The notes beneath the pieces were generated by a model. The model was not told the origin of the DNA. It saw nothing but the letters and a program-made list of their open reading frames with translations, and searched no databases. A stretch of DNA of 28,574 nucleotides, from the NCBI GenBank assembly GCA_002317385.1, contig DCJH01000052.1, positions 59,700 through 88,273 on the forward strand, read 5' to 3'. The translations under genes were made by a program, and so were the position numbers. Each line of letters starts with the position of its first letter. Positions within the stretch are counted from its first letter, which is position 1. Source of the stretch: Prevotella sp. UBA1705. Its GTDB lineage: Bacteria > Bacteroidota > Bacteroidia > Bacteroidales > Bacteroidaceae. Positions 8,056 to 15,420 of this stretch are shown piece by piece.

Positions 8056-8087
8056 CAAAAATAGTTTGAAAACTAATGTCAAGCAAA
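8056..8087 (-). promoter_or_regulatory. Promoter for pncA, placed right at the start codon
   Basis: On the minus strand TTTG (8087-8084), a 20-base spacer and TATTTTTG (8063-8056) match the Bacteroidota consensus perfectly. Only 3 bases separate the -7 box from the ATG at 8052-8050, so the transcript may have almost no leader. Confidence 0.55.
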
Positions 8088-8240
8088 TTTAATGATAATC
8101 TGCTACAATGCCAAACAATGTAGGCCGCGATTCTCATTTCGCCCCGATTTCCAGGTTTGACAAGCCATAGAAAATGAAATTTTTCATGCGTTTTATACTT
8201 TTTTCATTGATTTGAAGCGGTATGTAGCGCCCATTTTTCC

Positions 8241-8248
8241 TATCTTTG
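8241..8248 (+). promoter_or_regulatory. -7 promoter box for the TlpA-like gene
   Basis: TATCTTTG matches TAnnTTTG exactly. A TTTG lies at 8211-8214, 26 bases upstream, which is longer than usual. It predicts a leader of about 70 bases before the ATG at 8321. Confidence 0.55.
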
Positions 8249-8252
8249 CAAC

Positions 8253-8293
8253 CATCGGCCAGCCCTAATGGAAAGTCCACCGAGGGGCCGATG
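8253..8293 (+). promoter_or_regulatory. Hairpin in the 5' leader of the TlpA-like gene
   Basis: CATCGGCC (8253-8260) and GGCCGATG (8286-8293) form a perfect 8-bp stem around a 25-base loop, right at the predicted 5' end of the transcript. It is 27 bases upstream of the ATG. It could stabilise the mRNA or be part of a regulatory leader; no known riboswitch was recognised. Confidence 0.4.
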
Positions 8294-8320
8294 ATAGTAT
8301 ATATAATAATGTATAGAAAG

Positions 8321-8911
8321 ATGAAACGCAATATTCTATGTGGGATGAAGCACTCCCTGGCGCTGCTCCTGCTTGCTATGGCACTGATGCCAGCGTCGGT
8401 TTCGGCCAAGGATAAGTTGGGGCTGCCTGCACAGGGCATAGCCCTCAACACTCTGACGAGTCCCAATACTGCTGTTGCCACGCCCGAACCCATGATCAAG
8501 GTGGGCTCTAAGGCGCCCGATTTCTCGCTCAAGATGCCCTCGGGCAAGATTCTCAAACTCTCTTCGCTGCGCGGGAAATATGTGCTGCTCGACTTCTGGG
8601 GCTCCTGGTGCCCATGGTGTATCAAGGGGATTCCCGAGATGAAGAAAGCCTATGCCAAGCACAAACGTAAGCTGAAAATCGTGAGCATCGACTGCCGCGA
8701 CACCGAGGAGCGCTGGCGTGAGGCACTCGACGAATACAAGATGCCGTGGTTGCACGTGAAAGACGAGCCCACCGTGGGCACGCCGAGCCTATACGACGTG
8801 CACGGTTATCCAACCAAGATACTCATCAATCCCAACGGAACCATCAACTTCATCTTCGTTGGAGAGGATGCCGAATTCTACACCAAGCTCGACCAGGCCC
8901 TGCGCAAGTAG
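8321..8911 (+). CDS. TlpA-like thiol-disulfide oxidoreductase, exported
   Basis: From the ATG at 8321 the product has 196 residues: a signal peptide of about 29 residues (cut near ASVSA-K), a linker of about 30 residues, and a thioredoxin-fold domain from about residue 60. The redox motif is WCPWC with Cys97 and Cys100. VGSKAPDFSLKMPSGKILKL is the typical AhpC/TSA-Redoxin entry. It should reduce or exchange disulfides in the periplasm. The dipeptide Pro-Trp between the cysteines is less common than GP, PP or PH, and probably tunes the redox potential. The 8321 start is preferred over upstream in-frame ATGs because it begins the signal peptide and leaves the promoter box and leader hairpin untranslated. 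It is divergent from pncA. Confidence 0.88.
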   Translation: MKRNILCGMKHSLALLLLAMALMPASVSAKDKLGLPAQGIALNTLTSPNTAVATPEPMIKVGSKAPDFSLKMPSGKILKLSSLRGKYVLLDFWGSWCPWCIKGIPEMKKAYAKHKRKLKIVSIDCRDTEERWREALDEYKMPWLHVKDEPTVGTPSLYDVHGYPTKILINPNGTINFIFVGEDAEFYTKLDQALRK

Positions 8912-9078
8912 GGGCTTGGCGGGCCCGTACGAGAGCACCATCGGGCATCGCTCTTAGGGACATTCAGTTGTAGGCTCATCTTGAGAGATACCAAGGGGCT
9001 TCTCGACGAAGGATTATTAACAAATGTAATTATTACAATCGGGTGCGTTAACTATGGTTAATACTTCTTCAAAATCCT

Positions 9079-9108
9079 TTTGGTTGTAAGAGTTTTCCCC
9101 TAAATTTG
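9079..9108 (+). promoter_or_regulatory. Promoter for glutathione peroxidase
   Basis: TTTG (9079-9082), an 18-base spacer and TAAATTTG (9101-9108) fit the Bacteroidota consensus, giving a leader of about 50 bases. The A-rich stretch just before the ATG (AAAATAGAAAGGATAAAACA) is typical of strongly translated Bacteroidales genes. Confidence 0.6.
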
Positions 9109-9160
9109 TTGAAACGATTAACAAACAAAGCAATTCATTAAAAATAGAAAGGATAAAACA

Positions 9161-9709
9161 ATGAGCACAGTTTATGATTTCAGTGTGTTGGATAAGAAGG
9201 GCAACGAAGTAAAGCTCTCTGAGTATAAGGGTAAGGTTCTCCTCATCGTCAACACCGCCACAGCTTGCGGTTTCACCCCTCAGTATGAGGAACTGGAGGC
9301 CATCTACAAGAAATTCAAGGACCAGAACTTCGAGATTCTCGACATTCCCTGCAACCAGTTTGGCCAGCAGGCTCCCGGCACCGACGAGGAAATCACAGAG
9401 TTCTGCCACGTAAACTTCGGCACAGAGTTCCCGCAGTTCAAGAAAGCCGAGGTCAATGGCGCCGGCGAGTTGCCCCTCTACACCTGGCTGAAGAGCGAGA
9501 AGGGATTCGAAGGATTTGATATGGAGCACAAGATTGCCCCGATTCTCGTAGACATTTTCGACAAGCAGGGCACCGATTGGCGCAATAGCAGCGACATCAA
9601 GTGGAACTTCACCAAGTTCCTCATCAACCGTGACGGTGAGGTTGTAGCTCGTTTCGAGCCCACCAAGAACCTGGCCAAGGTTGAGGAAGCCATCAAGGCT
9701 CTGCTCTAA
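9161..9709 (+). CDS. Glutathione peroxidase family thiol peroxidase
   Basis: A 182-residue cytoplasmic peroxidase of the GPx family. The peroxidatic Cys36 lies in VNTATACGFTPQYEELE, and the other catalytic tetrad residues are Gln66 (IPCNQFG), Trp148 and Asn149 (KWNFTKFL). As the active residue is Cys and not selenocysteine, and anaerobes usually lack glutathione, it probably uses thioredoxin as reductant (inferred). A stretch near residues 115-145 is longer than in the shortest bacterial GPx, as in other Bacteroidota homologs. It has its own promoter and a strong terminator (9774-9809), so it is a single-gene unit. Its codon use looks more biased than its neighbours', suggesting high expression. 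Confidence 0.93.
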   Translation: MSTVYDFSVLDKKGNEVKLSEYKGKVLLIVNTATACGFTPQYEELEAIYKKFKDQNFEILDIPCNQFGQQAPGTDEEITEFCHVNFGTEFPQFKKAEVNGAGELPLYTWLKSEKGFEGFDMEHKIAPILVDIFDKQGTDWRNSSDIKWNFTKFLINRDGEVVARFEPTKNLAKVEEAIKALL

Positions 9710-9773
9710 TCGCCCACCCACAAACCTCCGATGTTCTCCTGTGGGCATCGAGGTCTGTATTTTGATACTTCAC

Positions 9774-9809
9774 ATTGCCGTCGTCCCTTTGGGATGGCGG
9801 CAATTTTTT
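9774..9809 (+). terminator. Rho-independent terminator of gpx
   Basis: A 14-bp stem (9774-9787 with 9791-9804, two G-U pairs) around a TTT loop is followed by a T-run. It is 64 bases past the gpx stop. This is the clearest intrinsic terminator in the window. Confidence 0.85.
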
Positions 9810-9919
9810 GTTACCCCGAGAAACACCCATTGCCATTTCTTGAACAGTGCATCCCTCTCCACTATCCGTTTCTCAATAGAGCATCTCCACTTGAATAATG
9901 GTCTAAATTGCGTCTCACA

Positions 9920-10064
9920 GTAGGGGCATGCCCCGTGCATGCCCGCACCGCCGAATGGCATAGTAAGCATGGAACGGATAGGAATTATAAAAGATATCGT
10001 AATAAAATGGAGAGGATATTGAGGGAAAGGCAAGGGTGCGGACATGCACAGGGCATGTCCCTAC
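9920..10064. repeat. REP-like inverted pair (BIME- or MITE-like), 30-base arms
   Basis: Arms 9920-9949 and 10035-10064 are inverted copies with 3 mismatches over 30 bases, flanking 85 bases with no gene. Each arm folds on its own: GGGCATGC-N5-GCATGCCC on the left and GGACATGC-N5-GCATGTCC on the right. Two of the three differences change both partners of the same base pair, so both hairpins stay perfect. This fits a doublet of REP palindromes of the kind mobilised by RAYT/IS200-type transposases; no such transposase is in the window. Confidence 0.65.
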
Positions 10065-10197
10065 TAAGCAATTGGATTTCCACGATGGCGATTGCGATAT
10101 TACTCCAATCCTCAATATCCATTGATATGATAAGGATTCTTCATAGGTTTAGATGTCTTCGGAAATACGCCTCTATCTTGCCCTTTCGGAATAACGG

Positions 10198-10279
10198 CCT
10201 AATCCTCTCGCGATTCGGTACTAATCGCGCGAGGATTAATACCTAATCGTGACGCGAAAAGGTACTAATTGTGAGGCGG
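10198..10279. repeat. CCTAATC/GGTACTAAT repeat element, copy A (two tandem units)
   Basis: Two units start at 10198 and 10242, each reading CCTAATC-N4-CGCGA-N3-GGTACTAAT, with TTC as N3 in the first and AAA in the second. The first unit forms a 15-bp hairpin with one mismatch (10201-10215 with 10223-10237) and loop CGGTACT. The same two-unit architecture recurs at 22231-22305. The 16-mer GCGAAAAGGTACTAAT is identical in both copies. Confidence 0.7.
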
Positions 10280-10380
10280 GAAATGGGGAAGGATTGGTGG
10301 AGATGGTATTGGGCTTATTATCAATGGGTTGATGGGATTGGTTCATGAGATGGAGATGGTGGGGAAAGAGGGCGCGCCGA

Positions 10381-10399
10381 GGGTAGGGTACGGGGTGGG
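10381..10399 (+). other. G-quadruplex motif in a G-rich strand upstream of xusA
   Basis: Four G-runs of 3-4 with loops TA, TAC and T form a canonical short-loop quadruplex motif. It is followed by further runs (GGGAGGG near 10410 and GGGG-AAAA-GGGG-C-GGGGG near 10440-10455). The whole stretch from about 10275 to 10455 is strongly G-skewed on the plus strand. It lies about 100 bases upstream of the xusA -7 box. Confidence 0.55.
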
Positions 10400-10476
10400 A
10401 GGAGGATGCGGGAGGGTATATCTGTATTAGGTATTGTGGGGAAAAGGGGCGGGGGATATTTCATTATTTTAAGGTA

Positions 10477-10507
10477 TTGCAGCATTTTCTGACACATTGT
10501 ATCTTTG
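10477..10507 (+). promoter_or_regulatory. Promoter for the xusABC operon
   Basis: TTG (10477-10479), a 20-base spacer and TATCTTTG (10500-10507) fit the Bacteroidota consensus. The leader would be about 38 bases. I see no convincing Fur box over it, although iron control is expected for such an operon. Confidence 0.65.
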
Positions 10508-10548
10508 CAACCACGAATTTTATAGTAGTTGATCAGGATTAAGAACTT

Positions 10549-12714
10549 ATGACCCCATTCAAGATTTTACTCTCGTCGGCCCTGCTGGTCGGTGGCTATG
10601 CCCATGCCGAGCAGGTCGACTCTACCCTCCACGAGGATGTGCACCTGCGCGAAGTGCAGGTCGTGGCCAAGTCGAAGGCACGCAAGATGCAGGAGCAGGC
10701 CTACGCCATCTCGGTGGTAGACCTTACCAAGAAATACGCCACCAACCCCACGCTGAACAAGGTGCTCAACCAGGTGACGAGCGTCCGGGTGCGCGAAGAC
10801 GGCGGCGTGGGTAGCAACTATAGCTTCGCCATGAACGGATTTTCGGGCAATCAGGTGAAGTTTTTCCTCGACGGCATACCCATGGACAACTTCGGTTCGA
10901 GCTTCAATCTCTCGTCGCTCTCGTCTAATCTGGCCGACCATGTGGAGGTCTACAAGGGTGTACTGCCGGTGTTTCTGGGCTCTGACGCTCTCGGCGGGGC
11001 GGTGAATATCGTGCCTCGGGTCAACGCCAACTATCTCGACGCCACCTATTCCGTGGGGTCGTTTGGCACCCACAAGGTGAGTCTGAACGGCGCCTACACC
11101 AATCTCAAGAGTGGATTCACCTTCCGCCTGAATAGCTTCTTCAACTATTCGAAGAACAACTACAAGGTCTATGCGCCCATCGTAGACCTCAGCACCGGTC
11201 TCGAAACGGGCGGCCAGTGGGCTCGTCGCTTCCACGACCGCTATCATGCGGCAGGCATCCGCATTGAGACGGGACTCGTGAACCGCCCGTGGGCCGACTT
11301 CTTGCTCTTCGGACTCATTGCTTCGGGGAACAACAAGCAGATTCAGACCGGGGCCACGATGGATGCTGTGTATGGCGATGTGAGCCAGAAAAGTTTCTCT
11401 ATCATCCCGAGCCTGCGTTATCGCAAGACCAACATCCTGACGCCCGGACTCGACCTTTCGGCCTATCTCACCTACAATATCGTGAACACTCACAACATAG
11501 ATACCGCCGCCGTGACCTACAACTGGCTGGACCAAAGCATAGCCTCGGCCAGTAGGGGAGAGGGCTATCTCACCGATGCCACCATCCACGAGCGCGAGTG
11601 GCAGGGCAATGTGAACCTGAATTATGTGGTAGACGACCATCAGAGCCTGACCCTGAACCATGTGCTCACGGCCATGCACCGCAAATCTAACGACCCGGAA
11701 TATCCCGACTACAGCATGAACAACGTGCCCCAGACGCTCACCAAGAACATCACCGGACTGGGCTATCAGCTGAGGTTCAAGCGCTGGAACGCCAATGTCT
11801 TCGGCAAACTCTATTTCATGAATACCGCTACCCACAAGCTCTTCGACATCTTCCTGGAGACGGAGCACTATGAGAAGGTGTCGGCCCATCAGGCTCATGT
11901 GGGCTACGGCGCGGCGTTCACCTATTTCATTCTGCCCAGTCTGCAGGCCAAGGTGAGCATGGAACAGGCCTATCGCATGCCCGAGGCTGTGGAGCTTTTC
12001 GGCGACGGATTTATCCAGAAGAGCAATACCGACCTCAGGCCTGAGAACTCGCGCAACATCAATGTGGGCCTCTCGTTCGACCGAAGATTTGCCCGTCATC
12101 ATGTCATGGCCGAGGCCAACTACCTCTACCGCTACACCAAGGACTTCATCTTCAAGGGGGTGAGCCTCACGAGCGACCCCACTACGTCGTATGAGAACAT
12201 AGGCAAGGCCATCACCCACGGCGTGGAAGGCAGTGTGCAATACGAGTTTGCCAACTTGCTGCATCTGGGTTTCAACATCACCTATCAGGACATACGCGAC
12301 AAGCAGAAGACTGAGAGCTCAACCTCATCGTATGTGAATAGCGGCACGAGCACCAACATTACCTACGGCCAGCGCATGCCCAACATTCCCTATTTCTTCC
12401 TCAACGGCGATGCCTCGTGGAACTTCCACGACGTGCTGGCCAAGGGCAACACGCTCACCTTGGACTATGGACTCGACTATGTTTACAAGTATTATCTGAG
12501 CTTCCCCGGGCTCGGTCGACCCACAAGCAAGAAGTATATCCCCACGCAATTCTCCCACAATGCCTCGCTCAACTACACGATGAGCGAAGGAAAATACAGC
12601 ATTGGGTTGGAGTGCACCAACCTGACCAACGAGAAACTCTATGACAACTACCGACTGCAGAAGCCGGGTCGGGCTTTCATGGCCAAGTTTAGGGTTTACC
12701 TTTCCAAAATGTAA
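10549..12714 (+). CDS. xusA: TonB-dependent outer-membrane receptor, XusA-like xenosiderophore transporter
   Basis: A 721-residue TonB-dependent receptor. Signal peptide about residues 1-20 (GGYAHA-E), then a TonB-box-like segment (LREVQVVAK, about 33-41), the plug domain (YAISVVDLTKKYATNPTLNKVLNQ... FLDGIPMDNFGSS... GSDALGGAVNIVPR) and a C-terminal beta-barrel ending in an aromatic-rich strand (FMAKFRVYLSKM). There is no N-terminal carboxypeptidase-like domain, unlike SusC proteins, which favours a metal-chelate rather than a glycan cargo. It is followed, with a one-base TAATG overlap, by a DUF4374 lipoprotein gene and then a PepSY membrane protein gene. That order matches xusA-xusB-xusC of Bacteroides thetaiotaomicron, which takes up siderophores made by other bacteria. 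The specific siderophore is unknown. Confidence 0.85.
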   Translation: MTPFKILLSSALLVGGYAHAEQVDSTLHEDVHLREVQVVAKSKARKMQEQAYAISVVDLTKKYATNPTLNKVLNQVTSVRVREDGGVGSNYSFAMNGFSGNQVKFFLDGIPMDNFGSSFNLSSLSSNLADHVEVYKGVLPVFLGSDALGGAVNIVPRVNANYLDATYSVGSFGTHKVSLNGAYTNLKSGFTFRLNSFFNYSKNNYKVYAPIVDLSTGLETGGQWARRFHDRYHAAGIRIETGLVNRPWADFLLFGLIASGNNKQIQTGATMDAVYGDVSQKSFSIIPSLRYRKTNILTPGLDLSAYLTYNIVNTHNIDTAAVTYNWLDQSIASASRGEGYLTDATIHEREWQGNVNLNYVVDDHQSLTLNHVLTAMHRKSNDPEYPDYSMNNVPQTLTKNITGLGYQLRFKRWNANVFGKLYFMNTATHKLFDIFLETEHYEKVSAHQAHVGYGAAFTYFILPSLQAKVSMEQAYRMPEAVELFGDGFIQKSNTDLRPENSRNINVGLSFDRRFARHHVMAEANYLYRYTKDFIFKGVSLTSDPTTSYENIGKAITHGVEGSVQYEFANLLHLGFNITYQDIRDKQKTESSTSSYVNSGTSTNITYGQRMPNIPYFFLNGDASWNFHDVLAKGNTLTLDYGLDYVYKYYLSFPGLGRPTSKKYIPTQFSHNASLNYTMSEGKYSIGLECTNLTNEKLYDNYRLQKPGRAFMAKFRVYLSKM

Positions 12715-13949
12715 TGAATCGAAAAGCAATGAAAAGATATTCTAAATATACAGCGGCTGCCATGGTTTTGGGCCTGGCTGCCATGGTGAGTCTGTCGTCG
12801 TGCGACAATGATATGGGAAGTATGGAGGTGCCCCACGAACCATACGTGGTGGCTTTGGGCATCACGTCGGGCGGCACCACCACCTATTATGTGGTGACAA
12901 CCGACAATCTCGCAGACTCCACCAAGACCATCGACGCCCTGGGCAAGGGCATCGAGCAGGCTGGATACCGCGACTATCAGCAGGCCGGACAGACCGTTTT
13001 CTCCATCGGCGGACTGGGTGTGACCAGCGCCACAGGCATCCAGCGCGATGCCGATGGATTCATCCAGGAGAGGGGTAGCTTCGTGTTCAACATCACGCCC
13101 ATTGGCTTCTGCCAGGTAGATGACCACACTATGGCCGCCATGGAACTGCCCACTTCGACGGGCAAGGGCGGCCATCTCACGTTCTATTCGGTAGACATCC
13201 AGTCGCTCTCGCTCGACAACAAGGTCACCACCACGGCCGTTGCGCCCATGGACGACCACCAGTGGCCCTACGTCACAGGTATGCAATATGCCGGCGGCAA
13301 GCTCTATGTGAGCTATGAACCGATGAATCCCAATACGTTTACATCCGATTATGCCGACACGTCCTTTGTGGCTGTCTACTCCTATCCCGACGGAAAGTTT
13401 GTGAAACTCATGAAGGATACGCGCTTCGGCAACATCGGATCGTGGAATGCCTTCAACGGATTTCAGAAAGACGAGCAGGGCAATCTCTACGCCATGTCGA
13501 ACACGTCGCTGGCCAACGGCTACTCGCAGTCGCCCAAGCACAGCGGTTTTCTGCGCATCAAGCCAGGCGCCACCGAGTTTGATCCCGACTATACCTTCGA
13601 CTATCAGGCACTCACTGGGCAGAAGGTGGCCCACTGGCTCTATCTCGGCAACGGCAAGGTGTTTGCCGAAGTGACCACCCATCTCGATGCCTCGCCGTGG
13701 AGCGATGCCGACCTGAAATGCTGCATCATCGACCTGGTGAACCAGACTTCGGTCGACGTGAAGGGCATTCCGGTGCACAATGGCAATGGCGGGCGCCGCT
13801 TCTCGTGCTTCTACGAGAACGGCAAAGTCTACACGCCGATAGCCACTCAGGCCGGAGTCTATGTCTATACTACCGATGTAGCCTCGGCCTCGGCCACCAA
13901 GGGTGCGAAGGTGTCGGCCAGTTTTGTGGCCGGAATATTCAGGCTTTAA
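12714..13949 (+). CDS. xusB: DUF4374 surface lipoprotein, XusB-like siderophore-binding protein
   Basis: A 411-residue lipoprotein: signal segment, lipobox Leu27-Ser-Ser-Cys30, and the acidic DND just after the cysteine, as in surface-exposed Bacteroidota lipoproteins. The mature part is a DUF4374 domain, with repeated blade-like segments such as VTGMQYAGGKLYVSYEPM and NGFQKDEQGNLYAMSNTSLA that suggest a beta-propeller. In B. thetaiotaomicron the DUF4374 protein XusB is the outer-membrane-anchored siderophore binder that works with XusA. The start overlaps the xusA stop by one base (TAATG), implying coupling; Met6 is an alternative start. Inference: it captures ferric siderophore outside the cell and passes it to the receptor. 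Confidence 0.85.
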   Translation: MNRKAMKRYSKYTAAAMVLGLAAMVSLSSCDNDMGSMEVPHEPYVVALGITSGGTTTYYVVTTDNLADSTKTIDALGKGIEQAGYRDYQQAGQTVFSIGGLGVTSATGIQRDADGFIQERGSFVFNITPIGFCQVDDHTMAAMELPTSTGKGGHLTFYSVDIQSLSLDNKVTTTAVAPMDDHQWPYVTGMQYAGGKLYVSYEPMNPNTFTSDYADTSFVAVYSYPDGKFVKLMKDTRFGNIGSWNAFNGFQKDEQGNLYAMSNTSLANGYSQSPKHSGFLRIKPGATEFDPDYTFDYQALTGQKVAHWLYLGNGKVFAEVTTHLDASPWSDADLKCCIIDLVNQTSVDVKGIPVHNGNGGRRFSCFYENGKVYTPIATQAGVYVYTTDVASASATKGAKVSASFVAGIFRL

Positions 13950-14037
13950 GGGTCGGCGAGGGTAGGGTGGCATAGTCGTGCCATGCTGCCCTTGCTGGGT
14001 TTTCAGGCCTTAGTATCAATGTTTAACGCATCATTCA

Positions 14038-15177
14038 ATGAAAAGAAAAATATTCAAGTGGCTGCATCTCTGGCTCGGTCTGCTGTCGGGCGTGGTGGTT
14101 GTCATCGTGTGCATCACCGGAGGCATCTATGCTTTCAAAGACGAGCTCACGGCCATCGGTGAGCCTTGGCGCAAGGTCGAGGTGGAGCGTCGGCCCTTTC
14201 TCAAGCCCGAGCAGCTGCTTGGCGTAGCCAATCGTCAGGCGAAGGGTGAGTCGGCATGGGCCGTGACCTACGGACTGCCCGACGAAGTCGTATGGGTAGA
14301 CTATTTCGAACCGGAGTCTGACGGGGGCACCACGGTGTTTCTCAATCCCTATTCGGGTAGGGTGCTCCATGTGGAGCGGCATGCCCCGGGCCATCTGCGC
14401 TTCTTCGACTTCATTCTCCGCGGCCATGTTGGCTTGTGGTTGCCTGCGCCGTGGGGCCACAGGGTAGTGGGCTATGGGGTGCTGTTGTTTCTCATCACGC
14501 TGCTCACGGGCCTGTTTCTGTGGTACCCCAAGCGCTGGTCGAAGAAGGCTGTGACCAGCCATTTCACCATCCACAGGCCGTTTCGGTTCAAGCGACTCAT
14601 GTTCGATCTGCACCAAGTGCTGGGTTTCTATGCCCTCATTCCGCTTCTCGTGGTCAGCTTCACGGGTGTGGTGCTGGCACTCGGATGGGTCTCTTCCGGG
14701 GTCTACGCATTGATGTCTGGGGGCAAGAGCTATGTGGAGTATGTCATGCCCCATACAGACACCACGGCGGTGAAGCAGGTGTCTCTGCCCTTAGACCGTC
14801 TCTACGACCGGCTTTCGCGGGAGGAACCTCGGGCCGTCCAGTTCTATTATGCTTTGCCGCAGACTGCTGCGGATGTCTATCGGGTAAGTATCGTGCATGA
14901 GTCGGGGTCCTATTATAAGCAAGACAACCGCTTCTTCGACCGTCGTTCGCTGGCCGAATTGCATGGCGAGGGCACGTTCACCGGTCGCTATACTGACCAG
15001 CAGGGAGCCGACAAATGGTTTCGCATGAGCGTCGATATCCACACTGGACGGGTGTTTGGGCTCTTCGGACGCATGCTCATGCTGCTGGCTTCCCTCGTCG
15101 GAGCATCGTTGCCCATCACCGGTTTCGTGCTCTATTGGGAGCGCAAGGGCTCTAAACTGTTTCGCACAAAGCGTTGA
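14038..15177 (+). CDS. xusC: PepSY-domain inner-membrane protein, XusC-like
   Basis: A 379-residue PepSY-associated membrane protein with four clear membrane segments, at about residues 10-32, 143-162, 196-217 and 344-366. The periplasmic loop between the first two carries PepSY-type sequence (residues 45-115), and another large loop (about 230-340) ends in VDIHTGRVFGLFGRMLMLL, a family signature. Conserved histidines near the helices (HLWLG at 10, RGHVGLW at 128-134, DLHQVLGFY at 190-198) could bind heme or iron. Relatives (PiuB/FegB-like) are proposed ferric-siderophore reductases at the inner membrane. It is 88 bases after xusB, in the same direction, and followed by a strong terminator, so it closes the operon. 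Confidence 0.85.
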   Translation: MKRKIFKWLHLWLGLLSGVVVVIVCITGGIYAFKDELTAIGEPWRKVEVERRPFLKPEQLLGVANRQAKGESAWAVTYGLPDEVVWVDYFEPESDGGTTVFLNPYSGRVLHVERHAPGHLRFFDFILRGHVGLWLPAPWGHRVVGYGVLLFLITLLTGLFLWYPKRWSKKAVTSHFTIHRPFRFKRLMFDLHQVLGFYALIPLLVVSFTGVVLALGWVSSGVYALMSGGKSYVEYVMPHTDTTAVKQVSLPLDRLYDRLSREEPRAVQFYYALPQTAADVYRVSIVHESGSYYKQDNRFFDRRSLAELHGEGTFTGRYTDQQGADKWFRMSVDIHTGRVFGLFGRMLMLLASLVGASLPITGFVLYWERKGSKLFRTKR

Positions 15178-15208
15178 CGAGACGTGTCAGCTGTGCTCCT
15201 CGAAGTAG

Positions 15209-15245
15209 GCCGGAATATGGATTTATAGCCATATTTCGGCTTTTT
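15209..15245 (+). terminator. Rho-independent terminator of the xus operon
   Basis: GCCGGAATATGG (15209-15220) pairs with CCATATTTCGGC (15229-15240), with one G-U pair and an 8-base loop, followed by TTTTT. It lies 31 bases past the xusC stop. Confidence 0.85.
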
Positions 15246-15271
15246 CATGGCAGATTTACCGATTATTTTTA

Positions 15272-15279
15272 TAATTTTG
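15272..15279 (+). promoter_or_regulatory. Possible -7 box for the esterase gene
   Basis: TAATTTTG fits TAnnTTTG, but no -33 element is at the usual spacing and the leader would be long (about 140 bases). Nothing else was recognised in 15280-15420. Confidence 0.3.
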
Positions 15280-15420
15280 CGCTATCATGGCAGTTGGATA
15301 TCTACTGGGTGTCTCGGCTGTCTGTACCAAAAACTTATAGCTCAACCATTCCATCCATCAATCTTCCGCAGGCCGGGTCACTTGTTCCAAGGCTTGCTCA
15401 CGATGAAAACAAATCGGTAA

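Larger units (their letters stand above)
9710..10548. other. 839-base gene-free region rich in repeats
   Basis: No credible gene is present. In order it holds the gpx terminator, an AT-rich stretch, a REP-like inverted pair (9920-10064), a nested small hairpin (AATCCT/AGGATT around ATATC/GATAT, 10107-10138), a two-unit repeat element (10198-10279), a G-rich strand about 180 bases long with a G-quadruplex motif, and the xusA promoter. Short open frames on both strands cross these repeats and have no coding character. Confidence 0.75.

Noticed and set aside
9681..10246. Several short frames on both strands in the gap between gpx and xusA
   Set aside because: They run through the terminator, the REP-like pair and the GGTACTAAT element, so they are repeats read as codons.
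10456..10548. Fur box upstream of xusA
   Set aside because: The AT-rich stretch near 10456-10475 has only weak resemblance to the Fur consensus, with no clear palindrome.
10567..12264. 565-codon open frame antisense to xusA
   Set aside because: It mirrors the codon bias of xusA in the opposite frame. The xusA frame has a signal peptide, plug and barrel features, an operon context and a promoter; the antisense product resembles no protein family I know and has no start signals.
12696..13973. 425-codon open frame antisense to xusB
   Set aside because: A shadow frame of the DUF4374 gene, with no recognisable domain or promoter.
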